Source: CAVQBP01 sp963848195
GTDB taxonomy: Bacteria > Bacteroidota > Ignavibacteria > Ignavibacteriales > Ignavibacteriaceae
Direction: 5' to 3'
Length of the DNA: 64,000 nt
Assembly: GCA_963848195.1 (NCBI GenBank)
Contig: CAWKCY010000016.1
Coordinates: forward strand, 124,001 to 188,000
This document shows positions 28,162 through 37,000 of the stretch, piece after piece; position 1 is the first letter of the stretch; each line of letters begins with the position of its first letter. Position numbers and translations under genes: made by a program. Under the pieces are notes generated by a model, which did no database searches, had not been told where the DNA came from, and was given only the letters and a program-made list of their open reading frames with translations.

Positions 28162-28422
28162 ATGATAAATGCCGTTAAAAGAAATAAAAGCAGATATATA
28201 AATTACATGATCCTCTTTATAATGATTATGATATTTTGTCTATTTGGTTGTGAAAAAACGAGGAATTATAATACAGATCAGGAGAAAGTTAGCAGTGATA
28301 GTTCATCAAGGACAGCAACTGAAAGAGTTCTTAAAGATAATATTCCGAGAAATGAAGAAAAGAAGTTATCTTCACCGGATACGACTAAAAAGACCAGGGA
28401 CTCGGTTAATTCAAGCCACTGA
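28162..28422 (+). CDS. Small putative lipoprotein
   Basis: An 86-aa protein with a hydrophobic signal (YMILFIMIMIFCLFGC) ending in a lipobox-like LFGC at about residue 30, then a Ser/Thr/Lys-rich hydrophilic tail without known domains. AAAGGGATG lies upstream of the start. I do not recognise a family. It would be an envelope lipoprotein of unknown role. The frame is short, so it remains a tentative gene. Confidence 0.5.
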   Translation: MINAVKRNKSRYINYMILFIMIMIFCLFGCEKTRNYNTDQEKVSSDSSSRTATERVLKDNIPRNEEKKLSSPDTTKKTRDSVNSSH

Positions 28423-28480
28423 AGTAAAGGGAGATGAAAGGTAGGAATGAAGAAAATTGTGTTAGAATGCTTTAATTATT

Positions 28481-28510
28481 TTAACCCACCCCCACCCCTG
28501 TAGAGGGAAC
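28481..28510. repeat. Degenerate C-rich repeat
   Basis: TTAACCCACCCCCACCCCTG followed by TAGAGGG resembles the C-rich hairpin family (22-66) but has lost most of the stem. It is placed between the small lipoprotein and the SMUG2 gene. Confidence 0.45.
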
Positions 28511-28579
28511 ATTTTCTTCTAGAAAATTTTGTTTGCTATAAATACCTTCAACGAGTTATTTAAATAAAAAATAAAAACT

Positions 28580-29269
28580 TTATACCAGTGCATTTAATAT
28601 TTTCATATATTTTTCAATGAATTCATTTAACCTCTTCCTTCTATACTGCATAATGAACCTTGGATGTTCAAGAAATTCAATCTGCTTAAAAAATCCAATT
28701 TCTTCGTTTATTTCCTTAAGATAGATGTAATTTTTCTTGCCTAAAGAAATAGCTAACTCTTCTTTTGCACCAAATCCGATTTGTTCTTTTATATAAGTAA
28801 TAATCATTTGTTTTAATTGAATGTAGAGTTTTCTATCATCATAGAAATTATAATTTTTTCCATCTTTCAAAATTGCGAGAGGATAGACTGCAGATATAAA
28901 GAATTTTGAATAGAACTTTTCAGTACCCCCGATAGTATTTATTATTTCATAAACAAATTGACTTGATAGTTCCCGCTTATTACCGAGATTATTTTTTATT
29001 CCGCAGTATTCGCGAAGTGCTACGGGATCGGTAAAATTTATTCCTGTCATACCGCCGCCGAATCTTCCAGGGTTTATTCCAAAAATAAAATATCTTTTAT
29101 TTTTATCATTATAAAATTTACTAAAGAAGTTTCCGGTTATCTTCTTTACAGCTTCATTCTCATAAGGATTTGTAATTTCAATGTTTGAGGTAAGATTAGC
29201 AGGCTTTTTAAGGTTTAAATAAAAGTCGAAGGCTTTTTTTCCAAAAGATTGGTAAATAAAAGATGACAT
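28580..29269 (-). CDS. SMUG2-type uracil-DNA glycosylase family protein (DUF4918)
   Basis: Base-excision repair glycosylase of the uracil-DNA glycosylase superfamily, SMUG2/DUF4918 branch. The motif I region FGINPGRFGGGMTGINFTDP (residues 62-81) and the C-terminal motif EHPRFIMQYRRKR carry the expected Asn and His. At 229 aa it has the usual length. The expected action is removal of uracil or related damaged bases from DNA. It shares a strand with the split LigD genes to its left but is separated by a plus-strand small gene. Its start codon lies inside the palindrome AAAAGATGACATCTTTT (29258-29274), which recurs elsewhere in the window. Confidence 0.88.
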   Translation of the reverse strand: MSSFIYQSFGKKAFDFYLNLKKPANLTSNIEITNPYENEAVKKITGNFFSKFYNDKNKRYFIFGINPGRFGGGMTGINFTDPVALREYCGIKNNLGNKRELSSQFVYEIINTIGGTEKFYSKFFISAVYPLAILKDGKNYNFYDDRKLYIQLKQMIITYIKEQIGFGAKEELAISLGKKNYIYLKEINEEIGFFKQIEFLEHPRFIMQYRRKRLNEFIEKYMKILNALV

Positions 29270-29273
29270 CTTT
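29259..29273. promoter_or_regulatory. AAAGATGACATCTTT palindrome over the SMUG2 start codon
   Basis: This 15-mer is identical to those at 43929, 48165 and 60791, and is the reverse complement of the one at 44012. Here it covers the ATG of the glycosylase gene (29267-29269). It could be an operator or an mRNA hairpin hiding the start; both are inferred. Confidence 0.5.
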
Positions 29274-29499
29274 TATCAAATATAACAAATAATTATCGAT
29301 AGCACTAAAGGCAGAAGCAATGATCCAAAAAATGTCTTCATAACTTGACCTTTCTTAATTTGTTACTGATTATTTTTATTTAATATGACATTATAAAGAG
29401 ATGATTCATCTATTGGTTAAGAGGAATTGGCTAAAATTAACTTAAAGCATAGTGTGTGTCAATAAAATTCTTTATGTTTCGTTAAAATAAGGCTCAAAA

Positions 29500-30480
29500 A
29501 TGAAAGCAGTTTTGATACAAGAAGCCGGCGGTGTTGATAAACTAAAGATAGGAGACATTGACAAGCCGGTAATAAATGAAAATGAAATCCTTATAAAAGT
29601 TAAGGCTGCAGGAATAAACCGTGCAGATATCATACAACGTCAGGGTAATTATCCACCGCCTAAGGGAGCATCTGATATATTAGGTCTTGAAATTTCCGGT
29701 GAAGTAATTGAATTAGGAGCCAATGTTTCCAGATGGAAAATCGGAGATAAAATTTTCGGGTTAATACCAGGAGGCGGGTATGCGGAATATGCTAAAATTC
29801 ATAAAGATATGGCTATTAAAAAACCTGAGGAAATAAGTTTTGAAGAAGCTGCTGCAATTCCTGAAGTTTTTTTAACTGCTTACCAGGCACTTTACTGGAA
29901 TGCCGGTATAAAAAAAGATAATTATGTTTTAATTCATGCAGGTGCCAGCGGGGTGGGTACTGCTGCAATACAACTTGTTAAGAATATTGATGGACATGCA
30001 ATTATAACGGCATCTAAGAGTAAACACGAATTTTGTTTATCTCTTGGAGCTGAAAAAGCCATTGATTATAAATCGGAAGAGTTTGATGAAGAAGCTCTAA
30101 ATTTTACCGGGAATAAGGGTGTTGATATTATTATTGATTTTATCGGCAAAAATTATTTTGAAAAAAACATTAGGTGTTTAAATCGAAACGGGAAATTGAT
30201 TTTTCTCGCAACTTTAAGCGGCTCTAAGATTAAGGAAGTTGATATTGGCAAAATTATGTCCAAATGGATTTCAATTATAGGATCAACCCTAAGGACCAGG
30301 GATTTAGATTATCAAATAAAATTAACGCAGGAATTTTCTGATAGTTTATTACAGGAGTTTAATGGTGGAAAATTAAAAGCAGTAATTGATAAGGTATATA
30401 GCTGGAAAGATACTGCGGAGGCTCATAGGTATATGGAAGAGAATAAAAATACAGGAAAACTTGTATTAAAAATAGATTAA
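29500..30480 (+). CDS. NAD(P)H quinone oxidoreductase, PIG3 family
   Basis: Zinc-independent medium-chain dehydrogenase/reductase that reduces quinones with NAD(P)H in the cytoplasm. Seen: N-terminal GroES-like domain (AAGINRADIIQRQGNYPPP, residues 37-55; DILGLEISGEV) and the Rossmann motif HAGASGVGTAAIQL (about residues 148-161). The full 326 aa matches the PIG3 group. It stands alone after a 230-bp spacer. No structural-zinc Cys cluster is seen, consistent with the family. Confidence 0.93.
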   Translation: MKAVLIQEAGGVDKLKIGDIDKPVINENEILIKVKAAGINRADIIQRQGNYPPPKGASDILGLEISGEVIELGANVSRWKIGDKIFGLIPGGGYAEYAKIHKDMAIKKPEEISFEEAAAIPEVFLTAYQALYWNAGIKKDNYVLIHAGASGVGTAAIQLVKNIDGHAIITASKSKHEFCLSLGAEKAIDYKSEEFDEEALNFTGNKGVDIIIDFIGKNYFEKNIRCLNRNGKLIFLATLSGSKIKEVDIGKIMSKWISIIGSTLRTRDLDYQIKLTQEFSDSLLQEFNGGKLKAVIDKVYSWKDTAEAHRYMEENKNTGKLVLKID

Positions 30481-30505
30481 AATAGAGCTTTGGTAGTTAA
30501 AATGA

Positions 30506-30606
30506 TGGGGGGGGAACGGATGGATGAGTGATTGAATGGATGAATGGGGGAATGGATTATTGGATGAATGGACGAATGGATGATTGGGGGGATGGATGAT
30601 TGATTG
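30506..30606. repeat. Imperfect GGATGAATG-type tandem tract
   Basis: About 100 bases built of imperfect 4-10 base words such as GGATGAATGG, GGATGATTGG and GAACGGATGG with G runs. It lies between the PIG3 gene and the end of the convergent anion permease gene. Similar but weaker tracts lie at 7150-7200 and 13903-13960. Confidence 0.75.
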
Positions 30607-30619
30607 TAAAAATTGGGAT

Positions 30620-31858
30620 TTAGATAAGCTTCAGATATAGGAAATAGATTATAATATTGATAACAGTTAAGGGTATTCCTGGTTTTGCAAAGTCACCGAA
30701 GGTTAATGTTTCTCCATTCTTTTTCTCAGCATTCTGAATAATTATTATGTTGCTTGCTGCACCTAAGATGAAAAGATTACCTGCTATAGTACTCCCTGCA
30801 GCTAAGGCTGTCATTTCTTTATCCGTAACACCTAAATGAATTAGCAAGGGGAGATATAAAGACACTAAGGGAACGTTTGAAATGAACTGGCTTAATATTA
30901 CACTTCCGCATAATATTATAATTACAGATGTAATATTGAACCTCGATTCGCTTATGATATTTTGCATATATCCGGTATCCCAAACGCTCTGCATCAAAAC
31001 AAACATTGCTGCGAAAAATATTAAAGTATACCAGTCTATTGAGGTGAGTATAGAGACCCTTTTTTTTGAAAATAAAATAACCGGAGCGGCAGAAATTAAG
31101 GCAATATAAGTTAATTTAAAGTTAAAATCCGAACCAGTAATTATTAGAATTATTTTTATTACGACTAATACAATTACCATAAATAAAGATACTTTTGAAA
31201 TGGCAGCTAATGAATTGTCTTTGATTTCCGGATTATTATCGACTATCAGCTTTTTATTGAATTCTTCCCTATAAAAAACTTTCAGAATAAAATATGCGGC
31301 AAAAAGGTTTAACAATGTTGGGATAAGAAGGTATTTGCCAAAAGTCAAAAAAGGATTTGGAATATTTCCATTTATAGCGATTAACAAATTCTGAGGATTG
31401 CCTATAGGACTTGCAACGCTTCCTATCGTTATAGCAAAAGCTAGAGATAGAAGAAGCAATTTGGTATTTATCTTATTTTTCTGAGCTATAAGTAAAACAA
31501 TAGGGGTTCCAATTATTGCAACTGTGTCATTCATTAATAATGAAGAGACTAATCCCATTCCAAGCAAAATGAAAATTACCAGGCTGTCGACGGATTTTGC
31601 ATTTTTCACAAATTTATATTCTACATAAGATAAATAACCGCTTTCTTCCAGAGCCTGCCCTATCAGAAACATTCCAAATAAAAAAAGTATGACATCGAGG
31701 TTAATCGAATGGACTGCGGATTTAATGGAAATTTGTGCGGTTATTATTACTGCGATTGCTCCAAATAGCATTACCTGCCAGATTTGTAATTTAAAGTTAC
31801 CAATCTGTCTGACCGCAATAAGTATAAAGACTATCAGTAGAACAATTATTGAGATCAT
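30620..31858 (-). CDS. SLC13/ArsB-NhaD superfamily anion permease
   Basis: A 412-aa inner-membrane ion transporter with about 10-11 helices. The segment GMGLVSSLLMNDTVAIIGTP and the motif GSVASPIGNPQN in the first half, with a similar inverted motif near FISNVPLVSLYLPLL, show the two-fold repeat of the ArsB/NhaD/DASS superfamily. The substrate (arsenite, dicarboxylate, sulfate or Na+/H+) cannot be told from sequence. No arsenic genes lie nearby. Confidence 0.83.
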   Translation of the reverse strand: MISIIVLLIVFILIAVRQIGNFKLQIWQVMLFGAIAVIITAQISIKSAVHSINLDVILFLFGMFLIGQALEESGYLSYVEYKFVKNAKSVDSLVIFILLGMGLVSSLLMNDTVAIIGTPIVLLIAQKNKINTKLLLLSLAFAITIGSVASPIGNPQNLLIAINGNIPNPFLTFGKYLLIPTLLNLFAAYFILKVFYREEFNKKLIVDNNPEIKDNSLAAISKVSLFMVIVLVVIKIILIITGSDFNFKLTYIALISAAPVILFSKKRVSILTSIDWYTLIFFAAMFVLMQSVWDTGYMQNIISESRFNITSVIIILCGSVILSQFISNVPLVSLYLPLLIHLGVTDKEMTALAAGSTIAGNLFILGAASNIIIIQNAEKKNGETLTFGDFAKPGIPLTVINIIIYFLYLKLI

Positions 31859-31964
31859 TAAACTGCTTAATAATTTAGGAGGGGAATATAATTAAAATGT
31901 AAATATATTTAAGAAAATATAGTTATTTGGCAGGCCTTAGTGAGATTTTCAAGGCCGACTTTTT

Positions 31965-32429
31965 TTAGTAAAAATTGACCGTATAATCTAAAAACTTACC
32001 ATTTTCATAATTAAATTTTGCACTGAATAACTTATCGCCAAATACCCATTCTAAAAAGATCTTATCTCCTTCCCAAAGGTTTAATAAGGTTAATTCATTA
32101 TTTGGAATCCATTCTAATTTGCCTTCGGGGGAATCTATGAGCTTCCCCTCAAATTCATCAATTGTGAATACAAAAACATACCAATCATCTATGCCGTCAA
32201 AATTTGGAAAGGTTATAAATCCTTTTAAATATGGATTCCTTATAGTTAAACCGGATTCTTCCTTAATTTCACGAATTGCACATTCTTCAGGGCTTTCGCC
32301 TTTATTAAATTTACCCCCTAACCCATTCCATTTCCCTTGATGATAATCATTTTCTTTCTTAATTCTGTGAAGCATCAATGTCGAATCTCTTTTTTTGTCT
32401 ATAATATAACAGAGTGTGGCTAATTTCAT
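31965..32429 (-). CDS. Nudix hydrolase (MutT/8-oxo-dGTPase-like)
   Basis: Hydrolyses nucleoside diphosphate derivatives linked to another moiety. The Nudix box is complete (GGKFNKGESPEECAIREIKEESGL, about residues 38-61, with the REIKEES core). The preceding HQGKWNGLGGKF and the early LMLHRIKKENDYHQGKW fit MTH1/8-oxo-dGTP diphosphatase relatives. At 154 aa it is typical. It is likely a nucleotide-pool sanitiser, but the substrate is inferred only by family resemblance. Confidence 0.88.
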   Translation of the reverse strand: MKLATLCYIIDKKRDSTLMLHRIKKENDYHQGKWNGLGGKFNKGESPEECAIREIKEESGLTIRNPYLKGFITFPNFDGIDDWYVFVFTIDEFEGKLIDSPEGKLEWIPNNELTLLNLWEGDKIFLEWVFGDKLFSAKFNYENGKFLDYTVNFY

Positions 32430-32599
32430 ACTATTTATTTTTTTATTGTAATTGTATTGACACTATACTAATACTAATTTAATTTTTGATAGTATAAGTT
32501 ATTTTATTAAAAATAAATATAAAAAATTATTTTGCTATTAAAATAATTTTAGAAATATTTAACCTGCAAAAAAAAATATTTTAGAAGGAGAATATCTAA

Positions 32600-32923
32600 A
32601 TGACCGAATTCAAAGATATTTCGGGTAATGAATTTGATGAAGAAATATATATTTCAGATAAAGAATATTCATTAAGCACTAATAACCATTTCTTTGAAAT
32701 GGATAAACTTTGTGCCGCTTCTCATGATGATGACGATGATTTTGGTGACGATGATGACTTTGGTGATGACGATTTGGAAGACGATGATGACTTCGATGAT
32801 GATCTCGAAGATGATCCTGAAGATGAACCAGCCGATGATGAATTTTATGAAGAGGATTTTGATTTTGATGATGACGATGATGAAGAAGATCTATTCGATG
32901 AGGATGAAGAAACTTTTAATTAA
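32600..32923 (+). CDS. Extremely acidic Asp/Glu-rich small protein
   Basis: A 107-aa protein. Residues 1-40 are of ordinary composition (TEFKDISGNEFDEEIYISDKE, then an HFFEMDKLCAASH segment). From residue 43 to the end it is almost only Asp and Glu with Phe, Tyr and Leu at intervals, in repeats such as DDDDDFGDDDDFGDDDLEDD. No signal peptide or membrane segment. AGAAGGAGA lies about 10 nt before the start, a strong ribosome-binding site, supporting a real gene. Function unknown: possibilities are binding of metal ions or basic proteins, or nucleic-acid mimicry. It lies alone between convergent Nudix and hldD genes. Confidence 0.8.
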   Translation: MTEFKDISGNEFDEEIYISDKEYSLSTNNHFFEMDKLCAASHDDDDDFGDDDDFGDDDLEDDDDFDDDLEDDPEDEPADDEFYEEDFDFDDDDDEEDLFDEDEETFN

Positions 32924-32953
32924 AATTAGTATTATTTCGAATTTCTGTTAAGT

Positions 32954-33925
32954 TTATAACCCCAAATATTTATTTTTTAACATATAATTTTTAACATAGT
33001 CGGTTATTCCATCCTCAAGAGAAAACTCAGGTTTAGAATATCCGGCTTTTTTTATTTTTTCAAGGTTTGCTTCAGTAAAGTACTGATATTTTTCTGCAAG
33101 ATGGTCCGGGAGTTCAATGTACTCGATATTAACAGGTCTGTCCATTGCTCTAAATATTGCTGATACAAGATCATTCCATGTTCTAGCTTTTCCAGAACCA
33201 ATATTAAACAAACCGTTTTTATCTTTATTATCTAAAAAGAAAAGTGTCATTTCCACCGCATCTTTAATATATATAAAGTCCCTTTTTTGTTCTCCATCCT
33301 TATAGTTTTGATTTTTAGACTTAAAAAGTTTTACCTTTCCCGTATTTACTATCTGCTCAAATGCTTTGTTGACTACACTTCGCATATCCTCTTTATGATA
33401 TTCATTCGGGCCATAAACATTGAAATATTTCAGCCCGGCTGCTTTATTCATTATTCCCTGCTTTATTAACCAAAGATCAAAAAGCTGCTTTGAATATCCG
33501 TACATATTCAGGGGATGGAGTGAATTCAGCTTTATTTCGCCATCGTTAAATCCTAACGTACCGTCTCCATAGGTTGCGGCAGATGATGCATAAATAAATC
33601 TTATATTATTTTTAACAGAATAAGTTGCGAGCATTTTGGAATATTCATAATTATTCCTAATCAGATGATCTGCATCTTTTTCTGTTGTTGAAGAATTCGC
33701 TCCCATATGGATAATAGATTTTGCCTCTAAATTCCATTCTTTTTCTATTTTTTGGATAAAGTCATTCTTATTAATGAAATCAGAAAACTTTAAACCAACC
33801 AGGTTTTTCCATTTTTCATCAAACCCTAGCTCATCAACTATCAGGATATCTTCATATCCTAGAGAATTAAGCCTCCAGATAATTGCACTCCCTATAAAAC
33901 CCGCACCGCCGGTTACAATAATCAT
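32954..33925 (-). CDS. hldD: ADP-L-glycero-D-manno-heptose 6-epimerase
   Basis: Makes ADP-L-glycero-D-manno-heptose for the LPS inner core by epimerising C6. It is an extended SDR with the NAD(P) motif TGGAGFIGS (residues 5-13), HMGANSSTTEKD (about 72-83), the catalytic Ser-Ala-Ala and YGYSK (Tyr and Lys), and GLKYFNVYGPNEYHKEDMRS. At 323 aa it is full length. It shows that the cell makes heptose-bearing LPS. It stands divergent to metH, 92 bp away. Confidence 0.94.
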   Translation of the reverse strand: MIIVTGGAGFIGSAIIWRLNSLGYEDILIVDELGFDEKWKNLVGLKFSDFINKNDFIQKIEKEWNLEAKSIIHMGANSSTTEKDADHLIRNNYEYSKMLATYSVKNNIRFIYASSAATYGDGTLGFNDGEIKLNSLHPLNMYGYSKQLFDLWLIKQGIMNKAAGLKYFNVYGPNEYHKEDMRSVVNKAFEQIVNTGKVKLFKSKNQNYKDGEQKRDFIYIKDAVEMTLFFLDNKDKNGLFNIGSGKARTWNDLVSAIFRAMDRPVNIEYIELPDHLAEKYQYFTEANLEKIKKAGYSKPEFSLEDGITDYVKNYMLKNKYLGL

Positions 33926-34017
33926 AATAACCCTGATTGATTAAGTTTATTTTTATTAGGAAGCAATTTAGTTATATTTGCTTTTTTTACAAAGAAATGA
34001 CTTTATTGAAATAACTG

Positions 34018-37000
34018 ATGGAAAATACAATCAATATTCTTAAAAATATTTTATCCAAAAAGATAATGCTTATGGATGGTCCAAGGGGGACTATGATCCA
34101 GAAGCTGCGTTTGAGCGAGGAAGACTTTCGCGGACAATTATTAAAAGACCATCCGCATGAATTAAAAGGGAATAATGATATATTATGTTTAACACAGCCA
34201 GAAATAGTAAAAGATATTCACCGGGCTTTCTTAAATTCCGGTGCTGAGATACTCGGGACAAACACTTTTAATGGAACCTCTATCTCGCAAGCTGATTATC
34301 AAACATCTCATCTTGTTTATGAATTAAACCGGCAAGCCGCAGCTATTGCAAAGGACTGTGTTAATGAATTCAATAAAAAAGATTCTTCGATACAAAGATT
34401 TGTTGCCGGTGCAATTGGTCCTACCAATAAAACTTTATCAATTTCACCATCGGTAACTGATCCCGGATTCAGAGCAGTTAATTTTGACCAGGTAAGTAAT
34501 GCATATAAAGAGCAGGCTCGAGGGTTAATAGACGGCGGAGCCGATATTCTTCTTATAGAAACTATATTTGATACACTTAATGCCAAAGCCGCATTATACG
34601 GCATTATGGATTTATGCAGGCAAACCGGCAATCAAATCCCGATTATGATTTCCGGAACTGTAGTTGATATGAGCGGAAGAACTTTATCCGGACAAACTAT
34701 TGAAGCTTTCTGGATATCTATTGCACACACAAATAATTTACTAAGTGTAGGGTTAAACTGTGCTTTAGGTGCACCTGAAATGAGACCTTTTATTGAAGAA
34801 CTTTCAGGGATATCGAATTTATATACAAGTCTATATCCGAATGCGGGACTTCCAAATGAATTTGGCGAATACGATGATACGCCTGAAGGAATGTCAGAAG
34901 TTCTGGATGATTATGCAAGGGAAGGGTTTATAAATATAGTAGGAGGCTGCTGCGGAACTACACCAGAACATATCAAACAATTTTCTGAAATTACTAAGAA
35001 ATATCCCCCGAGAAGACCGCCTCATATAAAACCTTATTTAAGATTAAGCGGCCTTGAACCTTTAGTAATCCGCCCAGAAACTAATTTTGTAAATATAGGA
35101 GAAAGAACCAACGTTACAGGTTCTAAGAAGTTTGCAAAATTGATTCTTTCAGGTGATTACGAAAGTGCATTATCCGTTGCAAGAGGTCAGGTAGAAGGAG
35201 GAGCCCAAATACTCGATGTAAATATGGATGAAGGGCTTCTAGATTCTGAAGAGGCAATGGTAAAATTCTTAAATCTTCTGTCTGCTGAACCTGATATTGC
35301 AAAGCTGCCCATCATGATCGATTCCTCCAAATGGTCTGTTATTGAAGCCGGATTAAAATGTCTGCAGGGAAAGTGCATTGTCAATTCAATAAGCTTAAAA
35401 GAAGGTGAAGAAAAGTTTAAGGAATATGCAAAGAAAGTCAGGAGCTATGGAGCAGCAGTAATTGTTATGGCCTTTGATGAAAATGGTCAGGGAGATACTC
35501 TGCAAAAAAGAATTGATATTTGTACGCGAGCTTATAAAATATTAACGGATGAAATTGGTTTCCCGCCTCAAGATATAATTTTTGACCCCAATATTTTAAC
35601 AGTCGCTACCGGGATTGATGAGCATAATAATTATGCTGTCGATTTTATTGAGGCTGCACGGTGGATTAAACAAAACCTGCCTTTAGCTAAGGTTAGCGGC
35701 GGAATTAGTAATATTTCTTTCTCTTTTAGAGGGAATAATATGGTTAGGGAAGCAATGCACTCTGCATTTCTCTATCATGCTATCAAAGCGGGTCTTGATA
35801 TGGGCATCGTGAATGCCGGACAGTTAGAAGTTTACGAGGAGATTCCAAAAGATTTATTAACCCTTGTGGAAGATGTTCTTTTAAATAGAAGGAAAGATGC
35901 AACCGAAAGATTGGTGGAATTTGCAGAAACTGTTAAACAAAAAGAAAAAGGTGAGATTAAAGTAGATGAATGGAGAAAACTCCATGTAAAAGAAAGATTA
36001 AAACATGCCCTGATAAAAGGTATCGTAGACTATATCGAAGATGATACCGAAGAAGCCAGGAAACAGTATTCAAAACCAATTGAAGTTATTGAAGGTCCTT
36101 TAATGGATGGAATGAATGTAGTAGGAGATCTTTTCGGCTCAGGGAAAATGTTCTTGCCTCAAGTAGTAAAAAGTGCCCGGGTAATGAAAAAAGCAGTCGC
36201 ATACCTTATCCCGTTTATTGAAAAGGAAAAAGAAGAGTCTAATGATATAAGAGAAGCCGGTAAAATATTAATGGCTACCGTTAAAGGTGATGTACACGAT
36301 ATTGGGAAAAATATTGTCGGTGTGGTTTTAGGATGCAACAACTATAATGTTATAGATCTTGGAGTTATGGTTAATTCTGAAAAAATATTACAGACTGCTA
36401 TTGATGAAAAAGTTGATGTAATCGGACTTAGCGGGCTGATTACCCCATCACTTGATGAAATGGCGCATGTAGCAAAGGAGATGGAAAGAAGAGGATTTCA
36501 AATACCACTTTTAATTGGTGGCGCAACAACTTCCAAAACTCATACTGCTGTTAAAATTGCCCCGAATTATTCCGGTACTACCATTCATGTTCTGGATGCA
36601 TCCCGGAGTGTGCCTGTTGTAAGCAATCTTATCAATCCTGATCCAAAAATTAAAGATGGGTTTATAAAGGAAGTTAAAGACGAATATGAAAAGGTTAGAG
36701 AAAATCATAAAAAGAAAAGATCTGCAAAAAATTATTTAACTATTGAAGAAGCAAGGAAGAATAAACATAAAATTGACTGGACTAAATCAAAAATCAAACA
36801 GCCTGAAAAATTAGGTATAATAACTTTTCGGGATTATCCTTTATCAAAACTAAAATCATATATTGATTGGAACCCCTTCTTTTTAACATGGGAAATTAAA
36901 GGGAAGTATCCGGAAATCTTCGAAAATAAAAAATATGGTGATACTGCAAAAAAACTATTTGATGATGCCGTTAATCTTTTAAATAAAATTATTGATAATA

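Noticed and set aside
31931..31972. GGCCTT...AAGGCC stem followed by a T run as a terminator
   Set aside because: The T run is on the plus strand, but the genes on both sides are minus-strand, so no transcript would use it in that direction.
33926..34017. Cobalamin riboswitch upstream of metH
   Set aside because: The spacer is only 92 bp and shows no B12-box-like motif.
36511..36708. Antisense frames inside metH and other long genes
   Set aside because: They are shadows of strong coding sequence on the opposite strand.
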